Shown in pieces: positions 29,909 through 38,515 of a DNA stretch of 45,162 nucleotides (the first letter of the stretch is position 1; the number at the start of each line of letters is the position of its first letter). The notes under the pieces are model-generated. The model searched no databases. It saw nothing but the letters and a program-made list of their open reading frames with translations, and was not told where the DNA came from. The stretch covers positions 1-45,162 of the forward strand of contig NZ_ANBM01000015.1 of the NCBI RefSeq assembly GCF_002100115.1, given 5' to 3'. The DNA comes from Anaerovibrio sp. JC8. GTDB lineage: Bacteria > Bacillota > Negativicutes > Selenomonadales > Selenomonadaceae. The position numbers and the translations under genes are program-made.

Positions 29909-32128
29909 TCACACCTTAGGGTTGACTAAATAAGACGGCAATGGTGGACGCCCGTAATACTTGACTGTGACTGGTTCCTGCCGAATATATCCGTAATCAT
30001 CGAGGAAGTTCAAAATTGGCTGGATGACCTCTGTACGCTTAAATCTGGAACAGTACCGCATCATATCCCTACGGGTAAAACGTTCCAACTTCTTTTCACG
30101 AATCTTGTCCAATATTACTTTTGCCTGTTCCCTAATCTGTTCCTCAGGCATTGCCGAAAAAGCCACCCTTGCGTGTACCAGAAAATAGTTAGCCAACCTG
30201 ATGGCTCTGCTCATGGTAGCTTTGCTTACCACCAATGGCACATCCTCATCTACCTGATCACCCTCATACTGCTCACAAAAGTCATGGCATACATACTTCT
30301 CTGCCCTGCAAAGGAGACCAGCTATTCTCAAGGTCGTACCGCCCAGCTTACCTACCCATGCAGAAAACTCGGTGTATTCCTTAAGAAGGTCAGCTTCGAG
30401 GTTCATGGAAAACTGATAGAATAACTCCCTGGCAGCATCAGAAAGTGTGATGATTTTATTGCCGTAAGGGTCATCAAGCATATTGGTAATGAGTGTCTCG
30501 TATCTTGCTTTAACATCCTCTGGGACAGCCTTACTGTTGATGTTTCTCTCACCCAGCCTTGAACTTGGAATGCAGTAGAGAAATCTTGCGGTAAGACCAC
30601 GCCCCTGGAAATTCTTATTGCCTAACACCTGCGATGCCACACTTGGCTGTGCCATCAGCATCACCGTAAGAGCCGGGTTGAGGACATACTCACTGTCCCT
30701 GCCCACGCGGTCAACCTTGATTGTGTCCCCGGAGTATGCTTTCAGCATGACATCAATATTTACGGTCTTTGTATAAATACCAGCCAAGGTGTCAAAAATG
30801 CCACCCTCACTTGAGATGATGGCTGCATGGCCATCGTTTTTGGCCAGAATGGATACCAGCTTTTCAGTCGTAACATCATCTACATAAAGCTGCAGAGGAT
30901 TGATTTCCTTGAAGCTGGCAATCTCCTCGGTTACATTCTCCAGTTCATCCATGGTAGCTTTGCCCATGGCAATTCTGTCCTCTATGGATTTCTGCTGTTT
31001 CTGCAACATTCTCAAACGGGACTTGTTCTTTTCCACAGTGGCTGCATGAACCCTGTTGTACTCAATCTCATAAAGACAGATGGCGTTACACATGAGTTTT
31101 ATAACTGCCGACTTTCGCTCTGACGGCTGTGCTACCTCAAGTGCATAAATGTTAAGTGGTTCAATCCAGTCAGATTTGCCTGCAATCGAGTATTTTCCCT
31201 GTATGCACACAGCGATTGCGGGAAGTGCCAGAACACCTGCCATATCAAGAGGTGTCTGCGTACTTTCAGATACCGCCAGCACATAATCTGCTATTGGCTT
31301 TGGCAGTGCATCAACCGGAAATGGTGGCATAATATATTCCTCAAAAGGAATAGGGTCATCCCACTCGTTATCACCGTATTTCTCCGGGGGAACATAGGCA
31401 GGGTCTGTCAGTACCTTCTCGTTATAAAACTTGATGGCACTTCTCCATATAGTCCTGAGCTCCTCTTTCTCTAATGGAGGAACACACTCGTCATTTGCCT
31501 TAAGGAATAAATCCCTCGCCTCGTCTGTGTCACCATAGCGTTTAAGGAGACTGGCGGCCTTCCTGGAAAGTGAGCTGTTACGGGAACCCTCACGCACCGA
31601 GTCAAAGTCGGCATCATTGAATATCTGGTCAATGGTCATGCTGCCTTTATTCCAATAAATGTCCTCAGATTCCGTTGCATAGATGAACCTCGCAGCTCCC
31701 AGAGCTTCTGGGTCAAAGAAAGGGTACATCTTCTGAAGTCTCTTCTTTAAAGATTCATAGGTATCAGCTGAACTGGTCTTGGTAATCCTAAAATAGATAT
31801 GCCACTTTGGACGGGCTGACTTCCCGTCCTTTTCCTTCATGTGATTGCGGCTGGGGACCAGTATGAACTCGTATTCTTTGAAGGTTTCAATAATGCGCTC
31901 CTGGGTCATCCACATGACGGGATTATCTGAACCACTGTTATCAATATCCATGGGAATGACATCAGCCTCGATGAAATTATCCTTGCTGCGATAATTATTT
32001 GTGTAGTTGGCACACACATGGTCAAAGGCAATTACCTCTTTCATCCCCTCAATGTCATTGACCTCAACACTGTATGGGTATCTGCAGTTTTTCTGTGCGT
32101 ATTTTACGCCCGCTCTGTTAAATATCAT
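29909..32128 (-). CDS. Primase-helicase: AEP-like primase with DUF3987 helicase domain
   Basis: 739 residues. The N-terminal 190 residues resemble an archaeo-eukaryotic primase: the DxD motif in VIPMDIDNS near residue 60 and the His of PKWHIYFRI near 110. Then comes a short helical linker (SSLSRKAASLLKRYGDTDEA). From about 280 the DUF3987 helicase-like domain follows, with PSERKSAVIKLM as the altered Walker A and ALTVMLMAQPSVASQVL. A winged-helix end (KKLERFTRRDMMRYCSRF) closes it. It primes and unwinds DNA at the origin. Confidence 0.88.
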   Translation of the reverse strand: MIFNRAGVKYAQKNCRYPYSVEVNDIEGMKEVIAFDHVCANYTNNYRSKDNFIEADVIPMDIDNSGSDNPVMWMTQERIIETFKEYEFILVPSRNHMKEKDGKSARPKWHIYFRITKTSSADTYESLKKRLQKMYPFFDPEALGAARFIYATESEDIYWNKGSMTIDQIFNDADFDSVREGSRNSSLSRKAASLLKRYGDTDEARDLFLKANDECVPPLEKEELRTIWRSAIKFYNEKVLTDPAYVPPEKYGDNEWDDPIPFEEYIMPPFPVDALPKPIADYVLAVSESTQTPLDMAGVLALPAIAVCIQGKYSIAGKSDWIEPLNIYALEVAQPSERKSAVIKLMCNAICLYEIEYNRVHAATVEKNKSRLRMLQKQQKSIEDRIAMGKATMDELENVTEEIASFKEINPLQLYVDDVTTEKLVSILAKNDGHAAIISSEGGIFDTLAGIYTKTVNIDVMLKAYSGDTIKVDRVGRDSEYVLNPALTVMLMAQPSVASQVLGNKNFQGRGLTARFLYCIPSSRLGERNINSKAVPEDVKARYETLITNMLDDPYGNKIITLSDAARELFYQFSMNLEADLLKEYTEFSAWVGKLGGTTLRIAGLLCRAEKYVCHDFCEQYEGDQVDEDVPLVVSKATMSRAIRLANYFLVHARVAFSAMPEEQIREQAKVILDKIREKKLERFTRRDMMRYCSRFKRTEVIQPILNFLDDYGYIRQEPVTVKYYGRPPLPSYLVNPKV

Positions 32129-32447
32129 GCTTCTCCTCCAGCTCTTCTGTGAAATAACGAATTGTCATGCCAGCTTCCTTGGCAAAATTAATCTCCTGCC
32201 GCATTCCTTCTGAGATAAAACTGCCAAACACCCAGAGCTGGTCGCACCAAGCAAGAAGCTCCCTGTTCATCTCCAGAGCCTTATCCCGCTCTTCCGGGAT
32301 ATAATCCCTTAAAAACTGTGTGAAATAGATATGCGGTGCAATTGGAAGATAGCCAACCTCCATCACAAACCTTGCATACCACTGGGCCTTTGAAATATTG
32401 GCCTTGATGTTCCCACGAAGGGGACTTGCTACATAAACCTTAGTCAC
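32118..32447 (-). CDS. DUF4406-like (nucleoside deoxyribosyltransferase fold) protein
   Basis: About 109 residues from GTG 32447, nine bases after AGGAGG. VYVASPLRGN at the start, a central YLPIAPHIYFTQFL and MNRELLAWCDQLWVFGSFISEGM match DUF4406-type proteins, which share the nucleoside 2-deoxyribosyltransferase fold. A role in nucleotide turnover or modification during phage growth is inferred. It overlaps the primase start by eleven bases. Confidence 0.8.
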   Translation of the reverse strand: MTKVYVASPLRGNIKANISKAQWYARFVMEVGYLPIAPHIYFTQFLRDYIPEERDKALEMNRELLAWCDQLWVFGSFISEGMRQEINFAKEAGMTIRYFTEELEEKHDI

Positions 32448-32655
32448 GATGATTCCTCCTATAGAGTTTCCTTGAACATTCCTCGCAGAGCACTGCACTC
32501 CCAAAAAGGTCCAGGCCTTCATCGGTATGTGACAGTGCCTCAAGGTCCACATTTGTTTCTCCGCCACATTCAGGGCATTTGCAGAAAACATTCAAATAGT
32601 TGATCTCAATGCTTACTGCCATCGTGTCACTGACTTTTTCTTTTACATAGAACAT
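32440..32655 (-). CDS. Small zinc-ribbon protein
   Basis: 71 residues from ATG 32655, behind GAGGT. Two Cys pairs (CKCPECGG and CEECSRK) about 33 residues apart form a zinc ribbon. It overlaps the next gene by eight bases. Such small ribbons are common in phage early operons; the partner is unknown. Confidence 0.7.
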   Translation of the reverse strand: MFYVKEKVSDTMAVSIEINYLNVFCKCPECGGETNVDLEALSHTDEGLDLFGSAVLCEECSRKLYRRNHRD

Positions 32656-32742
32656 GTCTACCTCGCTTTCTGGCACTTTGTGCCTGTTAAAAATTGCCTT
32701 CCAGTAGTAAAAGGACAGATACCCTGCTTTTTAGAACTAAAA

Positions 32743-32782
32743 AGGCATTTTTCTCCCTAATTACCACTGGAGAAAAATGCCT
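32743..32782 (-). terminator. Intrinsic terminator after the DNA polymerase gene
   Basis: Perfect 14-base arms AGGCATTTTTCTCC and GGAGAAAAATGCCT with a 12-base loop, followed on the minus strand by TTTTT. It starts eleven bases after the stop of the polymerase gene. Confidence 0.85.
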
Positions 32783-32792
32783 GATTTGAGCA

Positions 32793-34742
32793 TTACTTTT
32801 TATAAAATTTTCCTTCGTATCCTTCAGCCTTAAGTTGGAGACCAGCCGCCCAAGGTGGGGTCTTGCTCATCAGCTGACAAATACTCTCAACACTTACCTC
32901 CTCAGGGCACTCCACTATAATTTCATCATGCACATGAGCTACAATGCGGTATTCCTCAAATGCCGCCATGGCATACATCAGAATATCCCTGCTCATGCCC
33001 TGCACTATGTTCTCTACAAACTTAGGGCCATAGCTTTCAAGCCGCTCCCACTTCTTTGTGGTACCATTTGAACCTTCATAGGTAACAGACTCACTGCCAA
33101 ATTTGTTGACTCCCATTTTAGGCTTCACATAAGACAGCCTTCTTCCGCTTGGAAGTTCAATAAAGAGCATACCGCTCTTGCAAATAAACTTAATTCCATG
33201 TGTGCTTGTTGTGGTATGCTGGAGGACAGCTTCTTTTACGGCCCTATCAACGGCCCACCAGAAATTTACTATATTTGGATTTGCCTTTCTCCACGCATCC
33301 ACCAAAGGCTGGAGTTCTTCTTCCTTCATACCTGACTCCAAGGCTCCCATAGCTATAAGAGCACCTACAGACCCGCCATATCCGCAGCTCAAAGTTGCCT
33401 GTTTCCCTTTCTGCCTGAGTTCTCCGTTCTTGCCATTTTTTACGACCGTACAATGAAACATTCTTGAAGCCGTAGCACAATAGATATCTTCCCCACGAGC
33501 AAAGGTATCCAGCACCCATTGTTCTCCAGCAAGATAAGCCAGCACTCTTGCCTCTATGGCACTAAAGTCAGCCACTATAAACTTATACCCTGCCTGGGGA
33601 ACAAAGGCTGTGCGGATGAGCTGTGAGAGCGTATCCGGGATGTCATCGTATAAAAGCTCCATTACTTCAAACGGGGCGGCTTTTACAAGCTGCCTTGCTT
33701 CTGCAAGGTCGCTGATATGGTTCTGGGGAAGATTCTGCAATTGAATCAGCCGCCCCGCAAAACGGCCAGTCCTGTTTGCCCCATAAAACCTGAACATTCC
33801 CCTGGCTCTGCCATCACTGCATACTGCATTTTCCATAGCCTGATACTTCTTTACAGAGGACTTTGCCAGCTTCTTCCTTATTCCCAATACCTTCTGTACA
33901 TTGGGCGGTGCTGTCGGGAGCATTGCACTTACAGCCTTTTTATCCAGGCTGGTAACCTCCATCCCCTGCTCAATAAGCCAGTCTTTTAACTGCATAACGC
34001 TGTTTGGATTCTCGAGGCAGGTTATTTCCTTAATCTCGTTCATCAAAGATTCACGGGACTTGGCATCAAAGGATATTGCATTTTTTGCAAATTCCATATC
34101 CACAGCGATACCCCTGTCGTTTATCTGCTGATCAAGCCAAAACTCCTCCCACACAGAATCTGGTACCGGGAACTTTTGAAGCCTGTCCTGTATGGCCATC
34201 TCGACCTCTACATCACGGATATTGTATTTCTTGAACCTATCCCACTTATCCTTATCATGCATCGGCAGATTCCGGGTGCGGCCCCCATTGGCCTTAGTAG
34301 GCTTGCATGGGACACAAAAATACCTTATAAGCTCCTTACCCTCGGTTATTTTCTGCTGCTCTAATCCCAGCACCGCCCCGGCACCTGCAAGAGACATGGG
34401 AAGTCCCATATAAGCACACCATGTCATGGAGCACTTCCACGATACAGGGCTCAGATAGTGTGTAGCAAGCGAATAATGTCTGTGAAGGTACTCGGAAAGA
34501 CAGATACGTTCAAACTGGCTATTAAACGCCCACTTAGTAATACTCGGGTCAGATAAGGCACTGATTATCTCATCCGGGATTTTCTCCCCTTTGGTGATAT
34601 CAATGACGGTCACATCAGAGTTATCTACTGAGTAAGCAAACAGCAAGATTTCAAAATTGGGGGACTCCGCATACTTGTAGACACCACATTTTCCAATATC
34701 TACATCAGAATACGTTTCCAAATCGATACTGATTGTATTCAT
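32793..34742 (-). CDS. Family A DNA polymerase with 3'-5' exonuclease
   Basis: 649 residues from ATG 34742, right after GGAGGAGCTAT. The exonuclease domain has SIDLETYSD (Asp7, Glu9) and FNSQFE near residue 75. The polymerase has motif A DFSAIEARVLA near 392, motif B RQKGKQATLSCGYGG near 445 and motif C HVHDEI near 603. The size is that of phage replicative PolA enzymes, without a 5'-3' exonuclease. It copies the phage genome together with the primase and SSB-like protein encoded nearby. Confidence 0.95.
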   Translation of the reverse strand: MNTISIDLETYSDVDIGKCGVYKYAESPNFEILLFAYSVDNSDVTVIDITKGEKIPDEIISALSDPSITKWAFNSQFERICLSEYLHRHYSLATHYLSPVSWKCSMTWCAYMGLPMSLAGAGAVLGLEQQKITEGKELIRYFCVPCKPTKANGGRTRNLPMHDKDKWDRFKKYNIRDVEVEMAIQDRLQKFPVPDSVWEEFWLDQQINDRGIAVDMEFAKNAISFDAKSRESLMNEIKEITCLENPNSVMQLKDWLIEQGMEVTSLDKKAVSAMLPTAPPNVQKVLGIRKKLAKSSVKKYQAMENAVCSDGRARGMFRFYGANRTGRFAGRLIQLQNLPQNHISDLAEARQLVKAAPFEVMELLYDDIPDTLSQLIRTAFVPQAGYKFIVADFSAIEARVLAYLAGEQWVLDTFARGEDIYCATASRMFHCTVVKNGKNGELRQKGKQATLSCGYGGSVGALIAMGALESGMKEEELQPLVDAWRKANPNIVNFWWAVDRAVKEAVLQHTTTSTHGIKFICKSGMLFIELPSGRRLSYVKPKMGVNKFGSESVTYEGSNGTTKKWERLESYGPKFVENIVQGMSRDILMYAMAAFEEYRIVAHVHDEIIVECPEEVSVESICQLMSKTPPWAAGLQLKAEGYEGKFYKK

Positions 34743-34765
34743 ATAGCTCCTCCATATAAAGCAAA

Positions 34766-34790
34766 GCGGTAAAGGATAATCCTCTACCGC
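34766..34790 (-). promoter_or_regulatory. Hairpin in the polymerase leader
   Basis: GCGGTAGAGGAT pairs with ATCCTTTACCGC on the minus strand with one mismatch, 24 bases before the polymerase start. No T run follows, so it is more likely a leader structure than a terminator. Confidence 0.4.
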
Positions 34791-34828
34791 CGCCTTCATA
34801 TAATCATTTATATTCCATATTGGATGCC

Positions 34829-35392
34829 TTAATTCAGGAAATCTTCATTAGACTCAGTCGCAAAATCGTCCTCAGCACTACTACGACCACCAAGAGGCTC
34901 GCCATCCTTAATCTTCTGCAGGTTGTTAAGTCCGCAAGCAATCCCCTTATTGCCGTTCTTGTTATAAGCGTAGAAGTTGATGCTGGCACGGCCATAAACA
35001 CCACTGTAAACTTCGCTGCGGTCGATAATAGGCTGGCAAGACGCATCTACAATCCCTGGTGGATTTGGGCTGTTAGCATTAACAAAGTAGCTGTTGGCAT
35101 AGGCCGCATCATCAGGACGCTCAGTATCTCCATCACGAAGTGGTGTTTTTATTGCAGAAAGAGCCGGAACAGTACGGCCATTGCCCTTGAGCTTACCAGC
35201 ACCTTCGGTATAAGCTGCCTGAATAGCCTTTTCGATTTTCTCAACTGTCTCGGTATCATCCTTTGGGATAATAAGACTTACGGAACACTTAGGAGCACTG
35301 CCATTGATTGACTTAGGCTCCCACACATTTGCGTAGCTCCAACGAGTACGCTCACCAGTAATTACCTTCATTGGATTGTTAACTTTTGCCAT
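34829..35392 (-). CDS. DUF2815 (single-strand DNA-binding-like) protein
   Basis: 187 residues. VITGERTRWSYANVWEPKSI, CSVSLIIPKDDTETVEKIEKAI and YSGVYGRASINFYAYNKNGNKG match DUF2815, an OB-fold family found next to phage polymerases and thought to bind single-stranded DNA. The acidic end (SSAEDDFATESNEDFLN) resembles the acidic tip of SSB proteins. It follows the DUF2800 gene by two bases. Confidence 0.9.
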   Translation of the reverse strand: MAKVNNPMKVITGERTRWSYANVWEPKSINGSAPKCSVSLIIPKDDTETVEKIEKAIQAAYTEGAGKLKGNGRTVPALSAIKTPLRDGDTERPDDAAYANSYFVNANSPNPPGIVDASCQPIIDRSEVYSGVYGRASINFYAYNKNGNKGIACGLNNLQKIKDGEPLGGRSSAEDDFATESNEDFLN

Positions 35393-35394
35393 GA

Positions 35395-36516
35395 TTATTT
35401 TTCCTCCTTAAAATCACTGTTCATTGCTTCTCTTTTGTCACTTTCCGGTACCAGGGTAGGTTTACCTGGTGGCTTAGCTACATACTGCCCAATAAGCTCA
35501 TTGAACTTGGTCTTACCGAGCAGTTTCTCAAGGGCCGTAACGCCCAGGAGTTTCTTTTCAAATGGGTCTTTCCCCAGAGCAGTTACTGCTTCAATGACCG
35601 CTTCTTCATTGGAAATCTTACGGTTGGAACGTCCTTCCACCAATTTCCAGCCCTGCCATTCCTTTCCGGCTATGGCCATCTGCAGAGCATAGGCCTTGAT
35701 ATCATTTGCCCAAGATACCAACTCATCGACTTTACCTAATATAACTGCAATCTCCGAATCACTCAGGGTAGGTGGCATCTGGAAATCGTATTGTGCAAGG
35801 AGCAGATTAGCCTCGGCTCTCGCCCGGCACTCCTGCTTTGCCTTACAGAACCTGCACCACTGACCGCAGGAATAATCCCCCTCGCCTTTATATGCAAGCT
35901 CAGCTCGTGGGTGGAGTTCCTCTTCAGCCCATTGGTATAGAGCATCCTTGCTTATATCAAACTCTGAGATATTTTCTCTGCGTGGCTGGTAGATAACCAG
36001 GTGGACAGTATCAATATCATAGATACTGTCAAACATTGCCAAAGCTCCCAATGCATAGCATTTAAGCTGGGGATTATCGGTAGCCGATACAACTAAATTT
36101 TTCCCAAATTTAAGGTCAATAATGGTAAGTACACCATCTGCAACTATCAGGGCATCAGCTGTACCGAATCCCTCCGGTACCCAATTAGAAAAATCTACTC
36201 TCTGCTCCACCATGATTAATGGGTCCTGGCATTTCTCCTTCGCCATTCTGACCAGTTCCATGACAAGGTCCCGGTAACCATCAGTACAATTTTCCATTTC
36301 CTCGTTGAAGTATTTCAGCTTCTTGGTAGGGTTGGTTGCTTTACGCTTAAGTGCTTTAAGCACCTTGTATTCGCCAAGGGCATGTGCTTCTGTACCCTCT
36401 GCTGCATATTCACTTGGCTGGTCTTGATAGGACTCTCCCAGCCTGGCTGATGGCGGACAGTGAAGCCACCTTGGAGCAGATGAAGCGGATAATAATGCGT
36501 GTCCTTTAACTGGCAT
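35395..36516 (-). CDS. DUF2800 RecB-like nuclease with iron-sulfur cysteines
   Basis: 373 residues from ATG 36516, behind GGAGGG. HALLSASSAPRWLHCPPSARL near the start is the DUF2800 signature. The nuclease core has GTADALIVADGVLTIIDLKFG near residue 125, with D and DxK as metal ligands. CGQWCRFCKAKQEC near 220 is the Cys cluster of iron-sulfur containing RecB/AddB-type nucleases. It is probably a 5'-3' exonuclease used in replication or recombination, next to the SSB-like protein. Confidence 0.9.
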   Translation of the reverse strand: MPVKGHALLSASSAPRWLHCPPSARLGESYQDQPSEYAAEGTEAHALGEYKVLKALKRKATNPTKKLKYFNEEMENCTDGYRDLVMELVRMAKEKCQDPLIMVEQRVDFSNWVPEGFGTADALIVADGVLTIIDLKFGKNLVVSATDNPQLKCYALGALAMFDSIYDIDTVHLVIYQPRRENISEFDISKDALYQWAEEELHPRAELAYKGEGDYSCGQWCRFCKAKQECRARAEANLLLAQYDFQMPPTLSDSEIAVILGKVDELVSWANDIKAYALQMAIAGKEWQGWKLVEGRSNRKISNEEAVIEAVTALGKDPFEKKLLGVTALEKLLGKTKFNELIGQYVAKPPGKPTLVPESDKREAMNSDFKEEK

Positions 36517-36820
36517 TTCCGATTCCCTCCGCTTCTTTAATAAGCTGGTTGTAGTTCTCAGGGTTGATATCTGAGAGCTTCTTGGCACCATGTTTATCAA
36601 GAAGGGCTTTAACCTCATCTGATAAACCAGAAGCCGCCTTTTGTGCCAGAACAGCCCGAACTTCTTCCATGGAAATTTGCTTCTCCTCAGATACTTTGTT
36701 TTTTTCTTCTTGCCTTAATTCTACTTCCGGCACAGATAAAGCCTCTGCCAAAGCAATCAATACTTCACCACACCGCTTCAGTTCCCGGACAATTGACATT
36801 ACGTTCTTCTCTTTTGCCAT
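36506..36820 (-). CDS. Small phage protein, function unknown
   Basis: 104 residues from ATG 36820. Helical with MAKEKNVMSIVRELKRCGEV at the start, an acidic middle, then VRAVLAQKAASGLSDEVKAL and KKLSDINPENYNQLIKEAEGI. This last part resembles the helical tail found in single-strand annealing or rIIA-like phage proteins. No firm family. It overlaps the DUF2800 gene by eleven bases and belongs to the early operon. Confidence 0.6.
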   Translation of the reverse strand: MAKEKNVMSIVRELKRCGEVLIALAEALSVPEVELRQEEKNKVSEEKQISMEEVRAVLAQKAASGLSDEVKALLDKHGAKKLSDINPENYNQLIKEAEGIGNAS

Positions 36821-36926
36821 TTGTTTTTTCACCTTCTTTGTTTTCAACTTTGTCTGCCAACATTCTGGATACCACGCTGATGGCAATGAGCACATCACGC
36901 AGTTCCCGGTCAATGGTTGCCTCCAT
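36765..36926 (-). CDS. Small phage protein, function unknown
   Basis: 53 residues from ATG 36926, behind a consensus AAGGAGGT at eight bases. MEATIDRELRDVLIAISVVS is a helix, the rest is basic and polar. It overlaps the next gene by 56 bases. The strong ribosome site is the main support for it. Confidence 0.5.
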   Translation of the reverse strand: MEATIDRELRDVLIAISVVSRMLADKVENKEGEKTNGKREERNVNCPGTEAVW

Positions 36927-37006
36927 AACTAGGTACCTCCTTTCCAAAGGACATCTCTTATCCTTTTCATAAGTACAAGGACAGGAGCACGCTACTTTAG
37001 AACCGC

Positions 37007-37609
37007 TCAAATCATTTTTTCTAAAATTTTTCTGAGCTTTGCTAGCAGCACTGGTTTTCTCTTGTTCACCCCCCGCTGACTCATGCCTACCAACTCACCT
37101 ATAACGGCATCCTTAAATTCATTGGAAAATAGCTTCATTATTTTCTTATCCCTAGCTAACAGTGAGTCCAATGCCACACGCAATTCAGCCAGCAATTCCT
37201 TATTACAAATTATGTTTTCTGGATCTTCTGCCTGACCGTACTCATACTGCATACTGTCGTGGTAATCACCTACAGGCATCACCGCTATTCTCCGGAATTC
37301 CTTATGAGATGTGGATTTATCAAAGGATTCCTCTATTGCTTTTTTATTACGTTCTTTTCTCTTTGCCTCGCGCCAATCATCCTGCTTAATTGCACGGTAG
37401 ACATCTTCAGAAACGATACAATAGCACCCATTTATACCAGTCTTCTCATCTCCATCAAGGTATACGATTTTCTTACCGCTACTGTCAGCCAATCTGTACA
37501 TCTCATCCTTAGTTATTACACCAAGGTATATGTCATCCATATATACTCTGCACTTTTTCCCCCCATTTTCACTGCGCTGATACAAACCATTCTTGTCTTG
37601 TTTTAGCAT
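37007..37609 (-). CDS. Sigma-70 region 4-like phage regulator
   Basis: 200 residues from ATG 37609. The N-terminal 75 residues are a beta-rich domain (CRVYMDDIYLGVITKDEMYR, KIVYLDGDEK). A long helix follows (REAKRKERNKKAIEESFDKS). The end is a helix-turn-helix (DAVIGELVGMSQRGVNKRKPVL) of the sigma-factor region 4 kind. It is the first gene of the replication operon and may set early or middle transcription. The upstream extension to 37708 has no ribosome site. Confidence 0.7.
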   Translation of the reverse strand: MLKQDKNGLYQRSENGGKKCRVYMDDIYLGVITKDEMYRLADSSGKKIVYLDGDEKTGINGCYCIVSEDVYRAIKQDDWREAKRKERNKKAIEESFDKSTSHKEFRRIAVMPVGDYHDSMQYEYGQAEDPENIICNKELLAELRVALDSLLARDKKIMKLFSNEFKDAVIGELVGMSQRGVNKRKPVLLAKLRKILEKMI

Positions 37610-38063
37610 TGTCTTGTCCTTTCTGCCCGATTGCAGCAGAAGGACGAAGAGATATAATATGGGCCGGTGCTTATAGAAGTACCGGCCTGTAGTGCCTGAT
37701 TTGGGCATAGGAAATAAAGGGTACTTCTATCACATCCCCACAGAGCTTTCTGTAGGTAATGCCGATATCAGTATCCCCGCGCCCTATAGCTAATCAGGCT
37801 GGGAAATATTTTTTTATGTTTCTGACACTTAGCTGAATGCACTATATGTTCTCAACTAAAAGTCAGAGTTTAAATGAGATTGGAGAAACGACAGTTGTCA
37901 CTCCATAGTTGCTAATTGTGATTATGAACCATTTTTAGGCTTGGTCGGTTCCAAAAAATTAAAACTTTTGCTTTTTCACATAAAAAAATGTTGAATTTGG
38001 AACCTCCAACCCAAAAAGTGGTCCAATTTGGACTACTTTTTTTCTATTTGCCAAAAACAAAAA
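37610..38063. promoter_or_regulatory. Early control region with operator-like palindromes
   Basis: About 450 non-coding bases before the replication operon. GGTTCCAAA (37947-37955) and TTTGGAACC (37996-38004) are exact inverted copies 40 bases apart. AGTGGTCCAA-T-TTGGACTACT (38017-38037) is a 21-base palindrome with one mismatch. Both share the CCAA/TTGG core, so one DNA-binding protein could bind several sites here. CAAAAAGTGGTC at 38012 recurs at 1133. Confidence 0.45.
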
Positions 38064-38103
38064 CCCGGCAAATAAAGTACTATAAAGTACCTTACTTGCC
38101 GGG
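38064..38103 (-). terminator. Intrinsic terminator after the 38137-38328 gene
   Basis: CCCGGCAAATAAAGTAC and GTACCTTACTTGCCGGG form a long, nearly perfect stem with a short loop. On the minus strand it runs into TTTTTGTTTTTGG. It isolates the zinc-ribbon gene from the early control region. Confidence 0.85.
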
Positions 38104-38136
38104 CTCGTATGTCGGTATGTTGCATCGTGCTCCGTG

Positions 38137-38328
38137 CTAAGCGGATTTGTTTATTTTTATGTCAAGCATTTTCTTACATTTTGGGCAAGGCTGTTGTATA
38201 TCATACTTTGCAACCATTCCGTCATGATGCGGCCAAATGAGCATTGATTTCTTAATCTCTTGAGAGCCCGCATCAAACAATCTCCCTCTCTTGCAAACTG
38301 GACAAACTACTGAGTTTATATTTTTCAT
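38137..38328 (-). CDS. Small zinc-ribbon protein
   Basis: 63 residues starting behind GGGAGG. Two CxxC pairs (CPVCKRG and CPKCKKM) separated by about 37 residues form a zinc ribbon; IWPHHDGMVAKYDIQ lies between. A monocistronic gene with its own terminator. It may be host or prophage. Function unknown. Confidence 0.65.
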   Translation of the reverse strand: MKNINSVVCPVCKRGRLFDAGSQEIKKSMLIWPHHDGMVAKYDIQQPCPKCKKMLDIKINKSA

Positions 38329-38465
38329 CTATTTTCCTCCCCCAGGTATTTTTAGTTAGGATTAGTTACCACTCTTTTAATATAACACTTTATTAATAAA
38401 GTTACAAGCAGTTTTTATTTAATGTAATATGCAATATCTTTTGTAATACTTAATATTTTTCACAT

Positions 38466-38503
38466 TGTTTCATTTTGTCTCGTTTTGTTTCATGTTGTTT
38501 CAT
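38466..38503. repeat. Four direct repeats of TGTTTCAT at exact 10-bp period
   Basis: TGTTTCAT at 38466, 38486 and 38496 and the variant TGTCTCGT at 38476 keep a strict ten-base period, so all face the same side of the helix. They lie 140-180 bases upstream of the zinc-ribbon gene start and just after the XRE regulator stop. A multi-site operator is the simplest reading. Confidence 0.6.
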
Positions 38504-38515
38504 TATGAAAAATAT

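Noticed and set aside
38466-38503. CRISPR array from the short regular repeats
   Set aside because: Units of eight bases with two-base gaps have no spacers; no cas gene is present.
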